64,000 nucleotides of DNA from Frankiales bacterium. GTDB lineage: Bacteria; Actinomycetota; Actinomycetes; Mycobacteriales; Jatrophihabitantaceae. Location of the stretch: assembly GCA_025966315.1 (NCBI GenBank), contig JAOPUZ010000048.1:186001-250000 (forward strand). The letters run 5' to 3'. Numbering within the stretch: the first letter of the stretch is position 1; each line of letters opens with the position of its first letter. The notes under the pieces were generated by a model that was given only the letters and a program-made list of their open reading frames with translations, made no database searches and was not told where the DNA came from. This document shows positions 27,951 to 37,182 of the stretch, one piece after another. A program made the position numbers and the translations under genes.

Positions 27951-27996
27951 AAAGTCCTGCTCTGGCACCCCCATGGGGGCGCCAGAGCAGGACTTT
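27951..27996 (-). terminator. Strong hairpin terminator between sahH and mtrA
   Basis: Perfect 16-bp arms AAAGTCCTGCTCTGGC (27951-27966) and GCCAGAGCAGGACTTT (27981-27996) enclose 14 bases that themselves contain CCCCCATGGGGG. The structure begins 16 bases downstream of the sahH stop codon and the minus-strand copy ends in GGACTTTTGC. It should end sahH transcripts and isolate the mtrA operon. Confidence 0.85.
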
Positions 27997-28012
27997 CGTG
28001 CAATGGCTGGGA

Positions 28013-29917
<1,905 letters not shown>

Positions 29918-29943
29918 CGAACGCGGACTCTACCACGATCGTG

Positions 29944-31197
29944 TCAGGTTTCTGATCCAGCGGACGCGACGAATACGTCGCCCGCGCCGAGCACCCGCAC
30001 GGCGGTCCCCGCGGCCACGAAGACCGAATGGCCCTGCGGCAGTTCATGGTCGCGATCAGCACCGCCCGTACTCCGCAACCGGACCGCCCCGGAGGTACAG
30101 ATCAGGATCCGCGGCCCGGCCGCCGGCAACTCCGCATGCTGGTCCGCCCGCAACCCCAGCAGCGTCAGCTCGAAGTCCGGTACCGGTACCGGGAAGCGGG
30201 TGAGCGCACCGGTCGTCTCCGGATGTACGAGTTCGCCCGACGTCGGCGTGAAGTCCACGATCCGGAGCAGCTCCGGCACGTCGATGTGTTTGACGGTGAG
30301 ACCGCAGCGCAGCACGTTGTCCGAGGACGCCATCAGTTCGATCCCGGCGCCGTGCAGGTACGCGTGTACCTGCCCGGCCGGCAGGAACGCCGCCTGGCCC
30401 GGGTGCAGCCGGACCAGATTCAGCAGCAAGGCCAGGACCACACCGATATCGCCCGGGAAGTCCTCGGCCAACCGGACGGCCCAAGCGCATTCAGCCGACC
30501 AGGCCAAGTCGACCGCGTCCGGATGGGAGTTGGTGGCGTCGGCCAGCGCCTGGGCGGCCGGCAGCACCGAGGCGAGTAGCTGGGGCCGGGCAGCGTCGGG
30601 CAGGGCCAGCAAGCCGGTCACGACCTCGCGCAGGCCACCCTCGGCAAGCAGGCGCGACGGGTAACCGTCCAGGCGATGCGCCCCGCGCTCGATCAGCTCG
30701 TGCAGCAATTGAGCGGTCTCGGCCACCGGGCGGAAACCGATCAGCGCGTCGAACTCGGTCAGCGCGCAGATCAGCTCCGGCTTGTGGTTGGTGTCGACGT
30801 AATTGCGCTCCGGGGCGTCCAGCGGTACGCCCCGCTCGTTTTCGGCGATGAAGCCGGCCTGAGCCTGCTCGCGGGTTGGATGCACTTGAAGCGACAACGG
30901 TGACTCAGCCGCCAGCACCTTGAGCAGGAACGGCAGCCGGCCGTCGGACGAATCGGCCACCGACCGGCCCAGTGCGCCGACCGGATCGGCGGCGATAACG
31001 CCGGCCAGATCGTCGTTCAACACCGGAATCCGGGACGGCGCGCCGGGGTGCGCGCCCAGCCAGAGCTCGGCGGCCGGCTGGTCCGTGGCCGGCCGGCCAA
31101 GCAGTCGCGGAATGAAGTCGCGCGATCCCCAGGCGTACGGCCGGATGACACTGTCGAGCTCCAGGATCGGGGACCGCCCGAGATCGACCGGGGTCAT
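29944..31197 (-). CDS. manA: Mannose-6-phosphate isomerase, class I
   Basis: A 417-residue type I phosphomannose isomerase (zinc enzyme, fructose-6-phosphate to mannose-6-phosphate). SVIRPYAWGSRDFIPRLLG and the AELWLGAHPGAPSR block open the protein. Zinc ligands lie in PLSLQVHPTREQAQ and TNHKPELICALTEFDALIGFR, and the C-terminal AGQVHAYLHGAGIELMASSDNVLRCGLT is the signature catalytic segment. It matches the position of Rv3255c. Start and stop overlap the CDF transporter gene (ATGA). With manB and the ManC-like gene in this window it forms the GDP-mannose supply route. Confidence 0.94.
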   Translation of the reverse strand: MTPVDLGRSPILELDSVIRPYAWGSRDFIPRLLGRPATDQPAAELWLGAHPGAPSRIPVLNDDLAGVIAADPVGALGRSVADSSDGRLPFLLKVLAAESPLSLQVHPTREQAQAGFIAENERGVPLDAPERNYVDTNHKPELICALTEFDALIGFRPVAETAQLLHELIERGAHRLDGYPSRLLAEGGLREVVTGLLALPDAARPQLLASVLPAAQALADATNSHPDAVDLAWSAECAWAVRLAEDFPGDIGVVLALLLNLVRLHPGQAAFLPAGQVHAYLHGAGIELMASSDNVLRCGLTVKHIDVPELLRIVDFTPTSGELVHPETTGALTRFPVPVPDFELTLLGLRADQHAELPAAGPRILICTSGAVRLRSTGGADRDHELPQGHSVFVAAGTAVRVLGAGDVFVASAGSET

Positions 31198-32177
31198 GAC
31201 AGCTCGGCGGTGCGGTCGACGTTCGGCTCCGGCTCCGGCTCGGCCCGGTCGATGTCCCGCTCCAGCTCGGTGGCCCGGTCGACGTCCGGCTCCAGATAGA
31301 TGACCCGGGCGTACGGCTCGGCGGCCCGAATCCTGGCCTCGGCCGCGTCGATGGCGGTGGCGGCGTCGGCCAGGGTGCTGTCCGGGGAGATCGACACCTT
31401 GGCCCCGACCAGGATCTCTTCCGGTCCGAGGTGCATCGTGCGCAGGTGGATGACGCGCAGGATCCCGTGTCCCAGCAGGGCATCGGCGATCCGTGCGTTG
31501 GCCTGCGGTGACGCGGACTCGCCGAGCAACAGGCTCTTCGTCTCGATCACCAGCACGATGGCCACGCTGATCAGCAGCACCCCGATGGCGGCCGTGCCGA
31601 TCCCGTCCCAGACCGGCTGGTCGGTGAGTGCACTCAGGCCGACCCCGATCAGGGCGAAGGCCAATCCGATCAGGGCGGCAAAGTCCTCGAGCAGGACCAC
31701 CGGCAGCTCAGGGACCTTGGCGTGCCGGATGAACTGAACCCAGGAGGAGGTCCCTTTCAGCTCCCGGGACTCGTGGATGGCGGTCCGGAAGGACCAGCTC
31801 TCGAGGCCGATGGCCACCACCAAGACCCCGATGGCGATCAACGGGTCGTCGACGTGATGCGGATCGGTGATCTTGTGAATGCCCTCGTACAGCGCAAACA
31901 GGCCACCGATCGAGAACAGCACCAGGGCAACCAGAAAGCCGTAGACGTACCGGTTTCGCCCGTAGCCGAAAGGGTGTTCCGGCGTTGCGGCCTGGCGGGA
32001 CCGATTGCCGCCCAGGAGCAACAGGCCCTGGTTGCCGGAGTCGACCAGCGAGTGCACCGACTCGGCCAGCATCGACGAGGAGCGGGTCAACAGGAACGCG
32101 ATGAACTTGATCACCGCGATGCCGAGGTTGGCCGCCAGCGCCGCGACGACCGCCTTGGATCCTCCGGAGGCACTCAA
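31194..32177 (-). CDS. Cation diffusion facilitator family transporter
   Basis: A 327-residue CDF exporter of divalent metals. Six hydrophobic helices are visible, with SSMLAESVHSLVDSGNQGLLLLG in helix 2 carrying the S-x3-D-type metal site, and FGYGRNRYVYGFLVALVLFS in helix 3. A cytoplasmic C-terminal domain follows (HGILRVIHLRTMHLGPEEILVGAKV). The last 40 residues are an acidic/basic tail built of DVDR, DIDR and NVDR units with Glu-Pro runs, which is not usual for the family. ATGA overlaps link it to the TobH-like gene and to manA, so metal export is co-expressed with mannose metabolism, where both sugar enzymes need divalent metals. Confidence 0.9.
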   Translation of the reverse strand: MSASGGSKAVVAALAANLGIAVIKFIAFLLTRSSSMLAESVHSLVDSGNQGLLLLGGNRSRQAATPEHPFGYGRNRYVYGFLVALVLFSIGGLFALYEGIHKITDPHHVDDPLIAIGVLVVAIGLESWSFRTAIHESRELKGTSSWVQFIRHAKVPELPVVLLEDFAALIGLAFALIGVGLSALTDQPVWDGIGTAAIGVLLISVAIVLVIETKSLLLGESASPQANARIADALLGHGILRVIHLRTMHLGPEEILVGAKVSISPDSTLADAATAIDAAEARIRAAEPYARVIYLEPDVDRATELERDIDRAEPEPEPNVDRTAELS

Positions 32178-33322
32178 TGCGGAAGCTCTCCCAATCTCGG
32201 GGCGGACGGATCGACGCCACGCGCCAGGGCCAGGTACGCGGCCGCGAAGTCGCCGACCGCCGCTGCGGCGGCGAAGCGCACCAGGCTGCTGGAGCGCGGC
32301 ACGTCGATCCGGGACACCCCGATGCCGCGGCTGCGCGCCAGGTCGATCAGGGCGGACGCGGCCCGCCGGCCGGCCTCTGAACCCAGCGCTTGCACGCGGT
32401 CGGACTGGGCCGCGTCATAGTCGACGTAGTCGGGATCATCGTCGCCGACCAGCACGAGTCGCGGCGCCTGGGCGACGTCCTCGACCCGGTCCGCGAACAG
32501 GTCCCGCTCCGCCGGCACGCCGAACTCGAGCAACGCTCCGATCCGGGCGATGTCGTCCGGCAGGGCCGCGGCCATGGCGGTGTAACCGGCGATCAACTGA
32601 ACGGCACCAGCGACCCGGCGCGCGGCCACCGTGCCGATCTCGCCCGCACCGGCGATGACCGGCACCGCCTCGGCCAGGTCCGCGGCCAGCAACTTGGCCG
32701 GACCGGTGAACGAGGACGAGTCGGGCCGGTTCGCCTCGGCGACCACGTCCAGCGCGTCGGCCATGATCGGCAATTCCTCGCCGAGATCGAGTAGTTCCAG
32801 TTCGTGTGCCGCCATCAAGAGCGGAGTGGCCAGCGCCCACCACACTGCCCGCGGCGGGATGCCGTCGAACGCGCTGAGATCGGCCATTGGGTGCCGGGCC
32901 GCGGCCGCGGCAACCGGCGAGTCGGCCGGCGCGGCAACAGCGATGGACAGGCCGCGCTGGTCGGCCTGCTGGACCAGCTCGGCCAGTCGCGGGTGCAGGC
33001 CATCGGCGGTGGCCACGAGGAGCGCGTCGGCCGGGCCGGCCCAGCGCGGCAGCAACGGGCTGCGCCAGTCGATGACCGGGGCGCGGTCGCCACCCAGGCT
33101 GGCGATCAGGCTGGACAGGTAAGGCGCGTGCGCGTCGACGGCGACCAACACCGCCCGCGGCGCAACGTCACTCCGCAGCCGGCTGAAGCCGACCTCGTCC
33201 ACCGCGGCCTGGGCTCGGCGGATCTGGGCGCCGCTGCCGGCCAGCGCACGAAGCAGGCCGCCACGGTCGGCGCGTAGCAGAGCGTCCGGATCGTCCAGTA
33301 ATTGCGACTCGAAAGCGGACAC
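32174..33322 (-). CDS. TobH-like SIS-domain protein (phosphosugar isomerase-like)
   Basis: A 382-residue protein in the position of M. tuberculosis Rv3256c, between manA and manB. The body has two SIS-like halves: AVLVAVDAHAPYLSSLIASLG, DALLVATADGLHPRLAELVQQA and AVWWALATPLLMAAHELELLDLG in the first, and LAEAVPVIAGAGEIGTVAARRVAGAVQLIAGYTA in the second. The layout recalls bifunctional phosphoglucose/phosphomannose isomerases, but no activity is proven for this family. It is translationally linked to the CDF gene (ATGA overlap) and follows the Trm112-like gene by two bases. Confidence 0.75.
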   Translation of the reverse strand: MSAFESQLLDDPDALLRADRGGLLRALAGSGAQIRRAQAAVDEVGFSRLRSDVAPRAVLVAVDAHAPYLSSLIASLGGDRAPVIDWRSPLLPRWAGPADALLVATADGLHPRLAELVQQADQRGLSIAVAAPADSPVAAAAARHPMADLSAFDGIPPRAVWWALATPLLMAAHELELLDLGEELPIMADALDVVAEANRPDSSSFTGPAKLLAADLAEAVPVIAGAGEIGTVAARRVAGAVQLIAGYTAMAAALPDDIARIGALLEFGVPAERDLFADRVEDVAQAPRLVLVGDDDPDYVDYDAAQSDRVQALGSEAGRRAASALIDLARSRGIGVSRIDVPRSSSLVRFAAAAAVGDFAAAYLALARGVDPSAPRLGELPH

Positions 33323-33324
33323 GG

Positions 33325-33552
33325 TCAGTTGGCCGGCTCGTCAGCGACAGCGTTGGCTGCGACACCCAGGCCGTTCGGGCCGAGCACCGCGTCGTCGGGC
33401 AGCAACACCGGGATGTCGTCGCGCACTGGGAACCGGCTGGCGCAGACCGTGCATTCGAGCTCTTCGGACTCGCCGCCGGACACCAGTCGCAGCGGGGCAT
33501 GGTCCGGACTCGGGCAGGCCAGCACCGCGAGCAGATCTGCGGACAGCGGCAT
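33325..33552 (-). CDS. Trm112 family protein
   Basis: A 75-residue small protein opening LSADLLAVLACPSPDHAPLRL and continuing ELECTVCASRFPVRDDIPVLLPDDA, the Trm112/YcaR fold. Two cysteines (in LACP and CTVC) plus the second Cys of CTVC remain of the four zinc ligands, since one position is histidine-like (SPDHA). In bacteria these proteins are small partners of unknown targets. It lies 14 bases downstream of manB. Confidence 0.85.
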   Translation of the reverse strand: MPLSADLLAVLACPSPDHAPLRLVSGGESEELECTVCASRFPVRDDIPVLLPDDAVLGPNGLGVAANAVADEPAN

Positions 33553-33566
33553 GAGGCTCCTTCTGA

Positions 33567-34940
33567 TCAGCTGCGAATGACCGCGAGCGCTTCGTCACGC
33601 AGCGCGGCCATCGCCGGGTTGTCGCCGGCTTCCACATTCAACCGCAATAAGGGCTCGGTGTTGGAACCGCGGACGTTCAGCCAGCGGCCGTCGGGCAGCG
33701 ACACGGTCAGCCCGTCGAGTTCGTCGAAGGTGGCGCCCTGGGTGGCGAAGTGACTACGGATGGCCGCCATCCCAGCGTCCCGATCGGCCACCTGGGAGTT
33801 GATCTCCCCGGAGGCGGCGTACCGCTCGTAGGAGTTGGTCAACGCCGACAACGGCCGGCTCTGCTCGCCCAGTGCGGCCAGTACGTGCATGGCGGCAAGC
33901 ATGCCAGTGTCAGCGCGCCAGAAGTCGCGGAAGTAGTAATGGGCCGAGTGCTCACCACCGAACACCGCGTCTGTCTCAGCCATCCGCGCCTTGATGTAGG
34001 AGTGGCCGACTCGCGTCCGAATCGGCCGGCCGCCGTGCTCGAGGATGATCTCGGGGACCGCCCGTGAGGTGATCAGATTGTGGATGACGGCCGATCCGGG
34101 CGCCTTGGCCAGTTCGCGGACGGCCACCAGCCCGGTCACGGCGCTGGGCGAGACTGCGTTGCCGTCCGAGTCAACGAAGAAACACCGGTCGGCATCTCCG
34201 TCGAAGGCCAGCCCGATGTCCGCGGAGTGCTCGACGACGGCCCGTTGCAGGTCGACCAGGTTCGCCGGCTCCAGCGGGTTGGCCTCATGATTGGGGAACG
34301 TGCCGTCGAGTTCGAAGTACAGCGGCACGATGTCCAGCGACAGCGCCGGCAGGATCGCATCGCCCAACACGGCCGGGACGGTGTGCCCAGCCATCCCGTT
34401 GCCGGCGTCCACCACCACCTTGAGCCGTCTGGACCCGGACAGGTCGACCAGCGATCGCAGAAGTTCGGCGTAGGCCCGCAGCAGATCTTGCTGGCTCACC
34501 GAGCCGGGCCTGGCCACAGGATCCGGCCGGCCGTGCTCGAGATAACCCTGTGCCGCCTGGCGAATCTCGACCAACCCGGATTCGGCTCCGATCGGTTGCG
34601 CGCCGGCGCGGCACATTTTGATGCCGTTGTAGCGGGCCGGGTTGTGGCTGGCCGTGAACATCGCGCCCGGCAGCTCAAGACGCCCAGAGGCGAAGTACAG
34701 CAAGTCGGTCGAGGCCAACCCGATCTCGACGACGTCCGCGCCCCGGCTCGTCGCCCCCGCGGCGAACGCACCGGACAGCGCCGGACCCGAATCGCGCATG
34801 TCGTGCCCGGTCACGATCCGTTCGGCCTTGGTGATGTCGATGAATGCAGCGCCGATCGCGGCGGCGACGTCCTCAGTGAGTTGTTCGCCGACTATGCCCC
34901 GGACGTCGTAGGCCTTGACGATGGTTGACAGATCGAGCAT
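33567..34940 (-). CDS. manB: Phosphomannomutase/phosphoglucomutase
   Basis: A 457-residue alpha-D-phosphohexomutase converting mannose-6-phosphate to mannose-1-phosphate. The phosphoserine is S98 in FTASHNP, the metal loop DGDADRCFF is near 246, the sugar loop GGEHSAHYYFRD near 328 and the phosphate-binding SNTEPLLRLNVEA near the C-terminus. It is first in a run of coupled genes (manB, trm112, SIS protein, CDF, manA) that matches Rv3257c-Rv3255c. GAGGAG lies about 11 bases before the ATG, and TAGCCT at 34987-34982 could be the -10 of its promoter. Confidence 0.94.
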   Translation of the reverse strand: MLDLSTIVKAYDVRGIVGEQLTEDVAAAIGAAFIDITKAERIVTGHDMRDSGPALSGAFAAGATSRGADVVEIGLASTDLLYFASGRLELPGAMFTASHNPARYNGIKMCRAGAQPIGAESGLVEIRQAAQGYLEHGRPDPVARPGSVSQQDLLRAYAELLRSLVDLSGSRRLKVVVDAGNGMAGHTVPAVLGDAILPALSLDIVPLYFELDGTFPNHEANPLEPANLVDLQRAVVEHSADIGLAFDGDADRCFFVDSDGNAVSPSAVTGLVAVRELAKAPGSAVIHNLITSRAVPEIILEHGGRPIRTRVGHSYIKARMAETDAVFGGEHSAHYYFRDFWRADTGMLAAMHVLAALGEQSRPLSALTNSYERYAASGEINSQVADRDAGMAAIRSHFATQGATFDELDGLTVSLPDGRWLNVRGSNTEPLLRLNVEAGDNPAMAALRDEALAVIRS

Positions 34941-35037
34941 GCGGATACGGACTCCTCGAGTGGTTCTTTGGTCGGGACCACAGGCTACCTGGGTTCGACT
35001 ACCCGAAGAGGTACAACTGGTTGCTGCCGGTGATGGC

Positions 35038-35409
35038 TCAGGCGGGTGGCGGGACGACCCGCAGATGCCCGCGACGACCGGTCAGCCCGGAATCGTCGGA
35101 GCGTAGGTCCGGTCTCGGCACGTCGACGCGGGCCGCCTCGCGGACGGCGTCGGCGAGCGCCTCCAGATCGTCGGCGTGAGGCAGCGGCGCGGGAAACTCG
35201 CCAGCGTGACGGACAACTTCCCAGCCGCGCGGAACGGTGAGTCGGACGGCATGCGCCTCGCACAGGTCGTACGAATGCGGCTCGGCAAAGGCGGCCAGCG
35301 GGCCGACGACGGCGGTGGAGTCCGAATAGATGTAGGTCAGGGTGGCCACTGCGGATTGACCGCAGCCACTGCGGTTGCAACGACGGACATGCCTCACAAC
35401 CGGCGACAC
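35038..35409 (-). CDS. DUF3499 family zinc-ribbon-like protein
   Basis: A 123-residue protein corresponding to Rv3258c by sequence style and location. RRCNRSGCGQSAVATLTYIYSDSTAVVGPLA and HSYDLCEAHA carry the paired cysteines and histidines of a probable metal site; the C-terminal half is variable. GTG 35409 (Met-Ser-Pro-Val-Val-Arg) is preferred over GTG 35397 because DUF3499 proteins usually begin Met-Ser-Pro. The frame continues to 35850 through the tandem repeats, but that part shows no homology. Function is unknown; divergent from the zincin-like gene. Confidence 0.8.
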   Translation of the reverse strand: MSPVVRHVRRCNRSGCGQSAVATLTYIYSDSTAVVGPLAAFAEPHSYDLCEAHAVRLTVPRGWEVVRHAGEFPAPLPHADDLEALADAVREAARVDVPRPDLRSDDSGLTGRRGHLRVVPPPA

Positions 35410-35484
35410 TATCCCGCCGGGCCGACTTTCCGGCGTTGGTCGCCGATGATCATGTCGCGTGTCGCGGCGCCCTCGGCCCGCGCG

Positions 35485-35538
35485 GCGGGTACAGCGGGTA
35501 CAGCGGGTGCAGCGGGTGCAGCGGGTGCAGCGGGTGCA
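35485..35538. repeat. 9-bp tandem repeat, six units
   Basis: Two GCGGGTACA units (35485-35502) and four GCGGGTGCA units (35503-35538), perfect apart from the A/G change. All three forward frames stay open across it (Val-Gln-Arg, Ala-Gly-Ala/Thr or Gly-Cys/Tyr-Ser repeats). It ends 16 bases before the preferred ATG of the zincin-like gene. Confidence 0.93.
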
Positions 35539-35554
35539 GCGCTCGCGGCGGAAT

Positions 35555-36052
35555 ATGCTGCAGACCGCTATGGAACCCAACTCACAGTCGCGCCGCGACC
35601 ACCCGTCCGGGCGCCGACGACGAGAACGACGCGGTCGCGGGCTTCGCGGGGTGCTCGCTCCGCGCAGCGTGCCGATCAGCCAGTCGCGCTCACAGGCGTT
35701 CGACGTTATGGTGCTGGCCGCCGTCGAGCACCTCCGTCCGCACGTCGGGGATCGGCTGGACGGCATCGAGTTCGCGGTCGAAGAGGTCCCGCAGCTTGGA
35801 CCTTCCGGCGGCGACGCGGTCAGCTTGGACGATGACATCCTCGATGACAACAGCGTGCCGCTTTCGCGGCTGTATCGCGCTGGGCTGGCCGGAATCGCGG
35901 CACCCGTGGTCGTGGTCTATCGCCGGCCGCTCGAAGCACGGGCCCGCCACCGGGAAGACCTGCCCGATCTAGTGCATGACGTAGTGGTGGAACAGATTGC
36001 GCGCCTGCTCAACGTCAGCCCGGACGAGATCGACCCGCCGCCGGACATCTGA
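35555..36052 (+). CDS. Metallopeptidase (zincin)-family protein, Rv3259-like
   Basis: About 165 residues. The core AFDVMVLAAVEHLRPHVGDRLDGIEFAVEEVP, SVPLSRLYRAG and VVVVYRRPLEARAR is typical of the actinobacterial zincin-like family next to DUF3499 and whiB2. The C-terminal helix reads DLVHDVVVEQIARLL, so the HExxH zinc motif is degenerate and activity is doubtful. The Arg-rich N-terminus is variable. The start is uncertain: ATG 35555, ATG 35570 or a start upstream through the repeat. Divergent from DUF3499, convergent with whiB. Confidence 0.75.
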   Translation: MLQTAMEPNSQSRRDHPSGRRRRERRGRGLRGVLAPRSVPISQSRSQAFDVMVLAAVEHLRPHVGDRLDGIEFAVEEVPQLGPSGGDAVSLDDDILDDNSVPLSRLYRAGLAGIAAPVVVVYRRPLEARARHREDLPDLVHDVVVEQIARLLNVSPDEIDPPPDI

Positions 36053-36513
36053 CACGCCGCAGTCCGGTCTGGCCATGAGACCCTGCACCTTTTGCTGGGT
36101 GATCGCGATTCCGAGGATTCGCGACGGTCGCGGCGGTCGCGGCGGTCGCGGCGGTCGCGGCGGACACTAGGGCGGCGCGGTCGGGGGTCTTCACCGGCGT
36201 CGTCGAACTGGAGCCGGGACACGCTCCGTTGGGTCGGGGAATGTCGCCGACGCCGGCTCGCACGCTGCGCTCGGCCAACGGCCGCCTGCCCGCGCAACGC
36301 GTCAAGCTCGATGCACATATCGTCGCAAAGTGTTGTTATCTTCCAACGGCAGACCGTAAGCTACGGCGCCTCGATCAGCCGGTCCTATCACGCGCTCACC
36401 GATAGCGTCGTGTGCAACGTCAACGGCGTGGCGGGAACGCACGGCGTAATCCGGCTTCGACTATGGGAACTCCTGCGCACCTGAGGGCTTGCCGATGATC
36501 AACAGCCGCCAAA
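36053..36513. other. Gap between convergent zincin-like and whiB genes, with a tandem repeat
   Basis: 461 bases. Short open frames on both strands cross the tandem repeat and have Arg/Ser-rich, coding-poor sequence with no ribosome binding site, so no gene is called. No clear terminator hairpin was found. Confidence 0.5.
36121..36165. repeat. 9-bp tandem repeat, five units
   Basis: GCGGCGGTC repeated head to tail (36121-36165), with single changes in the first (GCGACGGTC) and last (GCGGCGGAC) units. It lies 69 bases after the zincin-like gene and mirrors the 9-bp array on its other side, though the unit sequence differs. Confidence 0.93.
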
Positions 36514-36795
36514 CTAGCTGACGCGACGCTTGACGCGGCGGCGCTCCCGCTCGCTCAGGCCGCCCCAGATGCCGAATCGCTCGTCGTGTTCGAGGGCGTA
36601 CTCGAGGCATTCACCCCGCACCTCGCAACCCACGCAGATCTTCTTCGCCTCGCGGGTCGATCCGCCCTTCTCGGGGAAGAATGCTTCCGGATCGGTTTGC
36701 GCGCAGAGCGCGCGCTCCTGCCAGTTCTGTTCGTCAGGAAGTCCGAAGAGATCGGTCAGGTCAGCTTCCGCGAGATGCGTGGATGTCTCAGTCAC
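36514..36795 (-). CDS. whiB2: WhiB-family iron-sulfur transcription regulator (WhiB2-like)
   Basis: A 93-residue WhiB protein. The four cluster cysteines are C31, C54, C57 and C63 (ALCAQTD, ICVGC, GEC), followed by the GIWGGLSERERRR turn and a basic C-terminus for DNA/sigma contact. The location between the DUF3499/zincin pair and F420 genes equals M. tuberculosis whiB2 (whmD in M. smegmatis), needed for septation. GTG 36795 is chosen: AGGAGA at 36806-36801 lies five bases upstream. The frame extends to 36858 without support. A promoter and dyad lie upstream. Confidence 0.93.
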   Translation of the reverse strand: MTETSTHLAEADLTDLFGLPDEQNWQERALCAQTDPEAFFPEKGGSTREAKKICVGCEVRGECLEYALEHDERFGIWGGLSERERRRVKRRVS

Positions 36796-36883
36796 GATTT
36801 TCTCCTGCGAAGAAGTCCTGTTCGGGCGCTCGCCGGGGTCAAAGCCAACAGATACCATCTGGCGCCGAAACCTTGGCGTGCTC

Positions 36884-36918
36884 CCGGGTAATTCGCCGAG
36901 CCAACGAACTACCCGGGA
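36884..36918 (-). promoter_or_regulatory. 13-bp inverted repeat in the whiB leader (operator or RNA hairpin)
   Basis: CCCGGGTAATTCG (36884-36896) and CGAACTACCCGGG (36906-36918) pair at 12 of 13 positions across a 9-base spacer. It starts at about the predicted transcription start and ends 88 bases before the whiB GTG. Confidence 0.6.
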
Positions 36919-36922
36919 AGAA

Positions 36923-36952
36923 TTACACCCGTGTCGTTACCCATTAGTCAAG
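36923..36952 (-). promoter_or_regulatory. Predicted whiB promoter (-35 TTGACT, -10 TGTAAT)
   Basis: On the minus strand TTGACT (36952-36947) and TGTAAT (36928-36923) are separated by 18 bases, a good housekeeping-sigma match. Transcription would start near 36916, inside the inverted repeat, giving a leader of about 120 bases. Confidence 0.55.
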
Positions 36953-37182
36953 CTGAAACCTGGTATCTGCCCAGGATGCACCTAGCGAAAAGCTAACGCG
37001 CGTGGCCCAAGTCCGCCTAAATTTGCATTAATCGGACAACGAGAAACGTGTTCGTAACTGGATGTTTGCATATATCGCGCCGTCGCGCACGCTCCGTCAC
37101 AGCACGCGACACGGCACGCCGAAGGTCGAAATACCTCAACCTTTAGTCGAGACCCGCAACCCGGTCGGACCGGGCGAGAAGC

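Larger units (their letters stand above)
36796..37182. other. AT-richer intergenic region upstream of whiB
   Basis: 387 bases between fbiC and whiB, clearly less GC-rich than its surroundings around 37020-37140. It holds the promoter and dyad described separately. CCCGGTC/GACCGGG (37160-37166, 37168-37174) just after the fbiC stop codon may be a weak terminator. No open frame looks coding. Confidence 0.55.

Noticed and set aside
36092-36484. 130-codon plus-strand frame after the zincin-like gene
   Set aside because: It is mostly Arg/Ser from the repeat and its surroundings, lacks a ribosome binding site, and opposite-strand frames are equally open.
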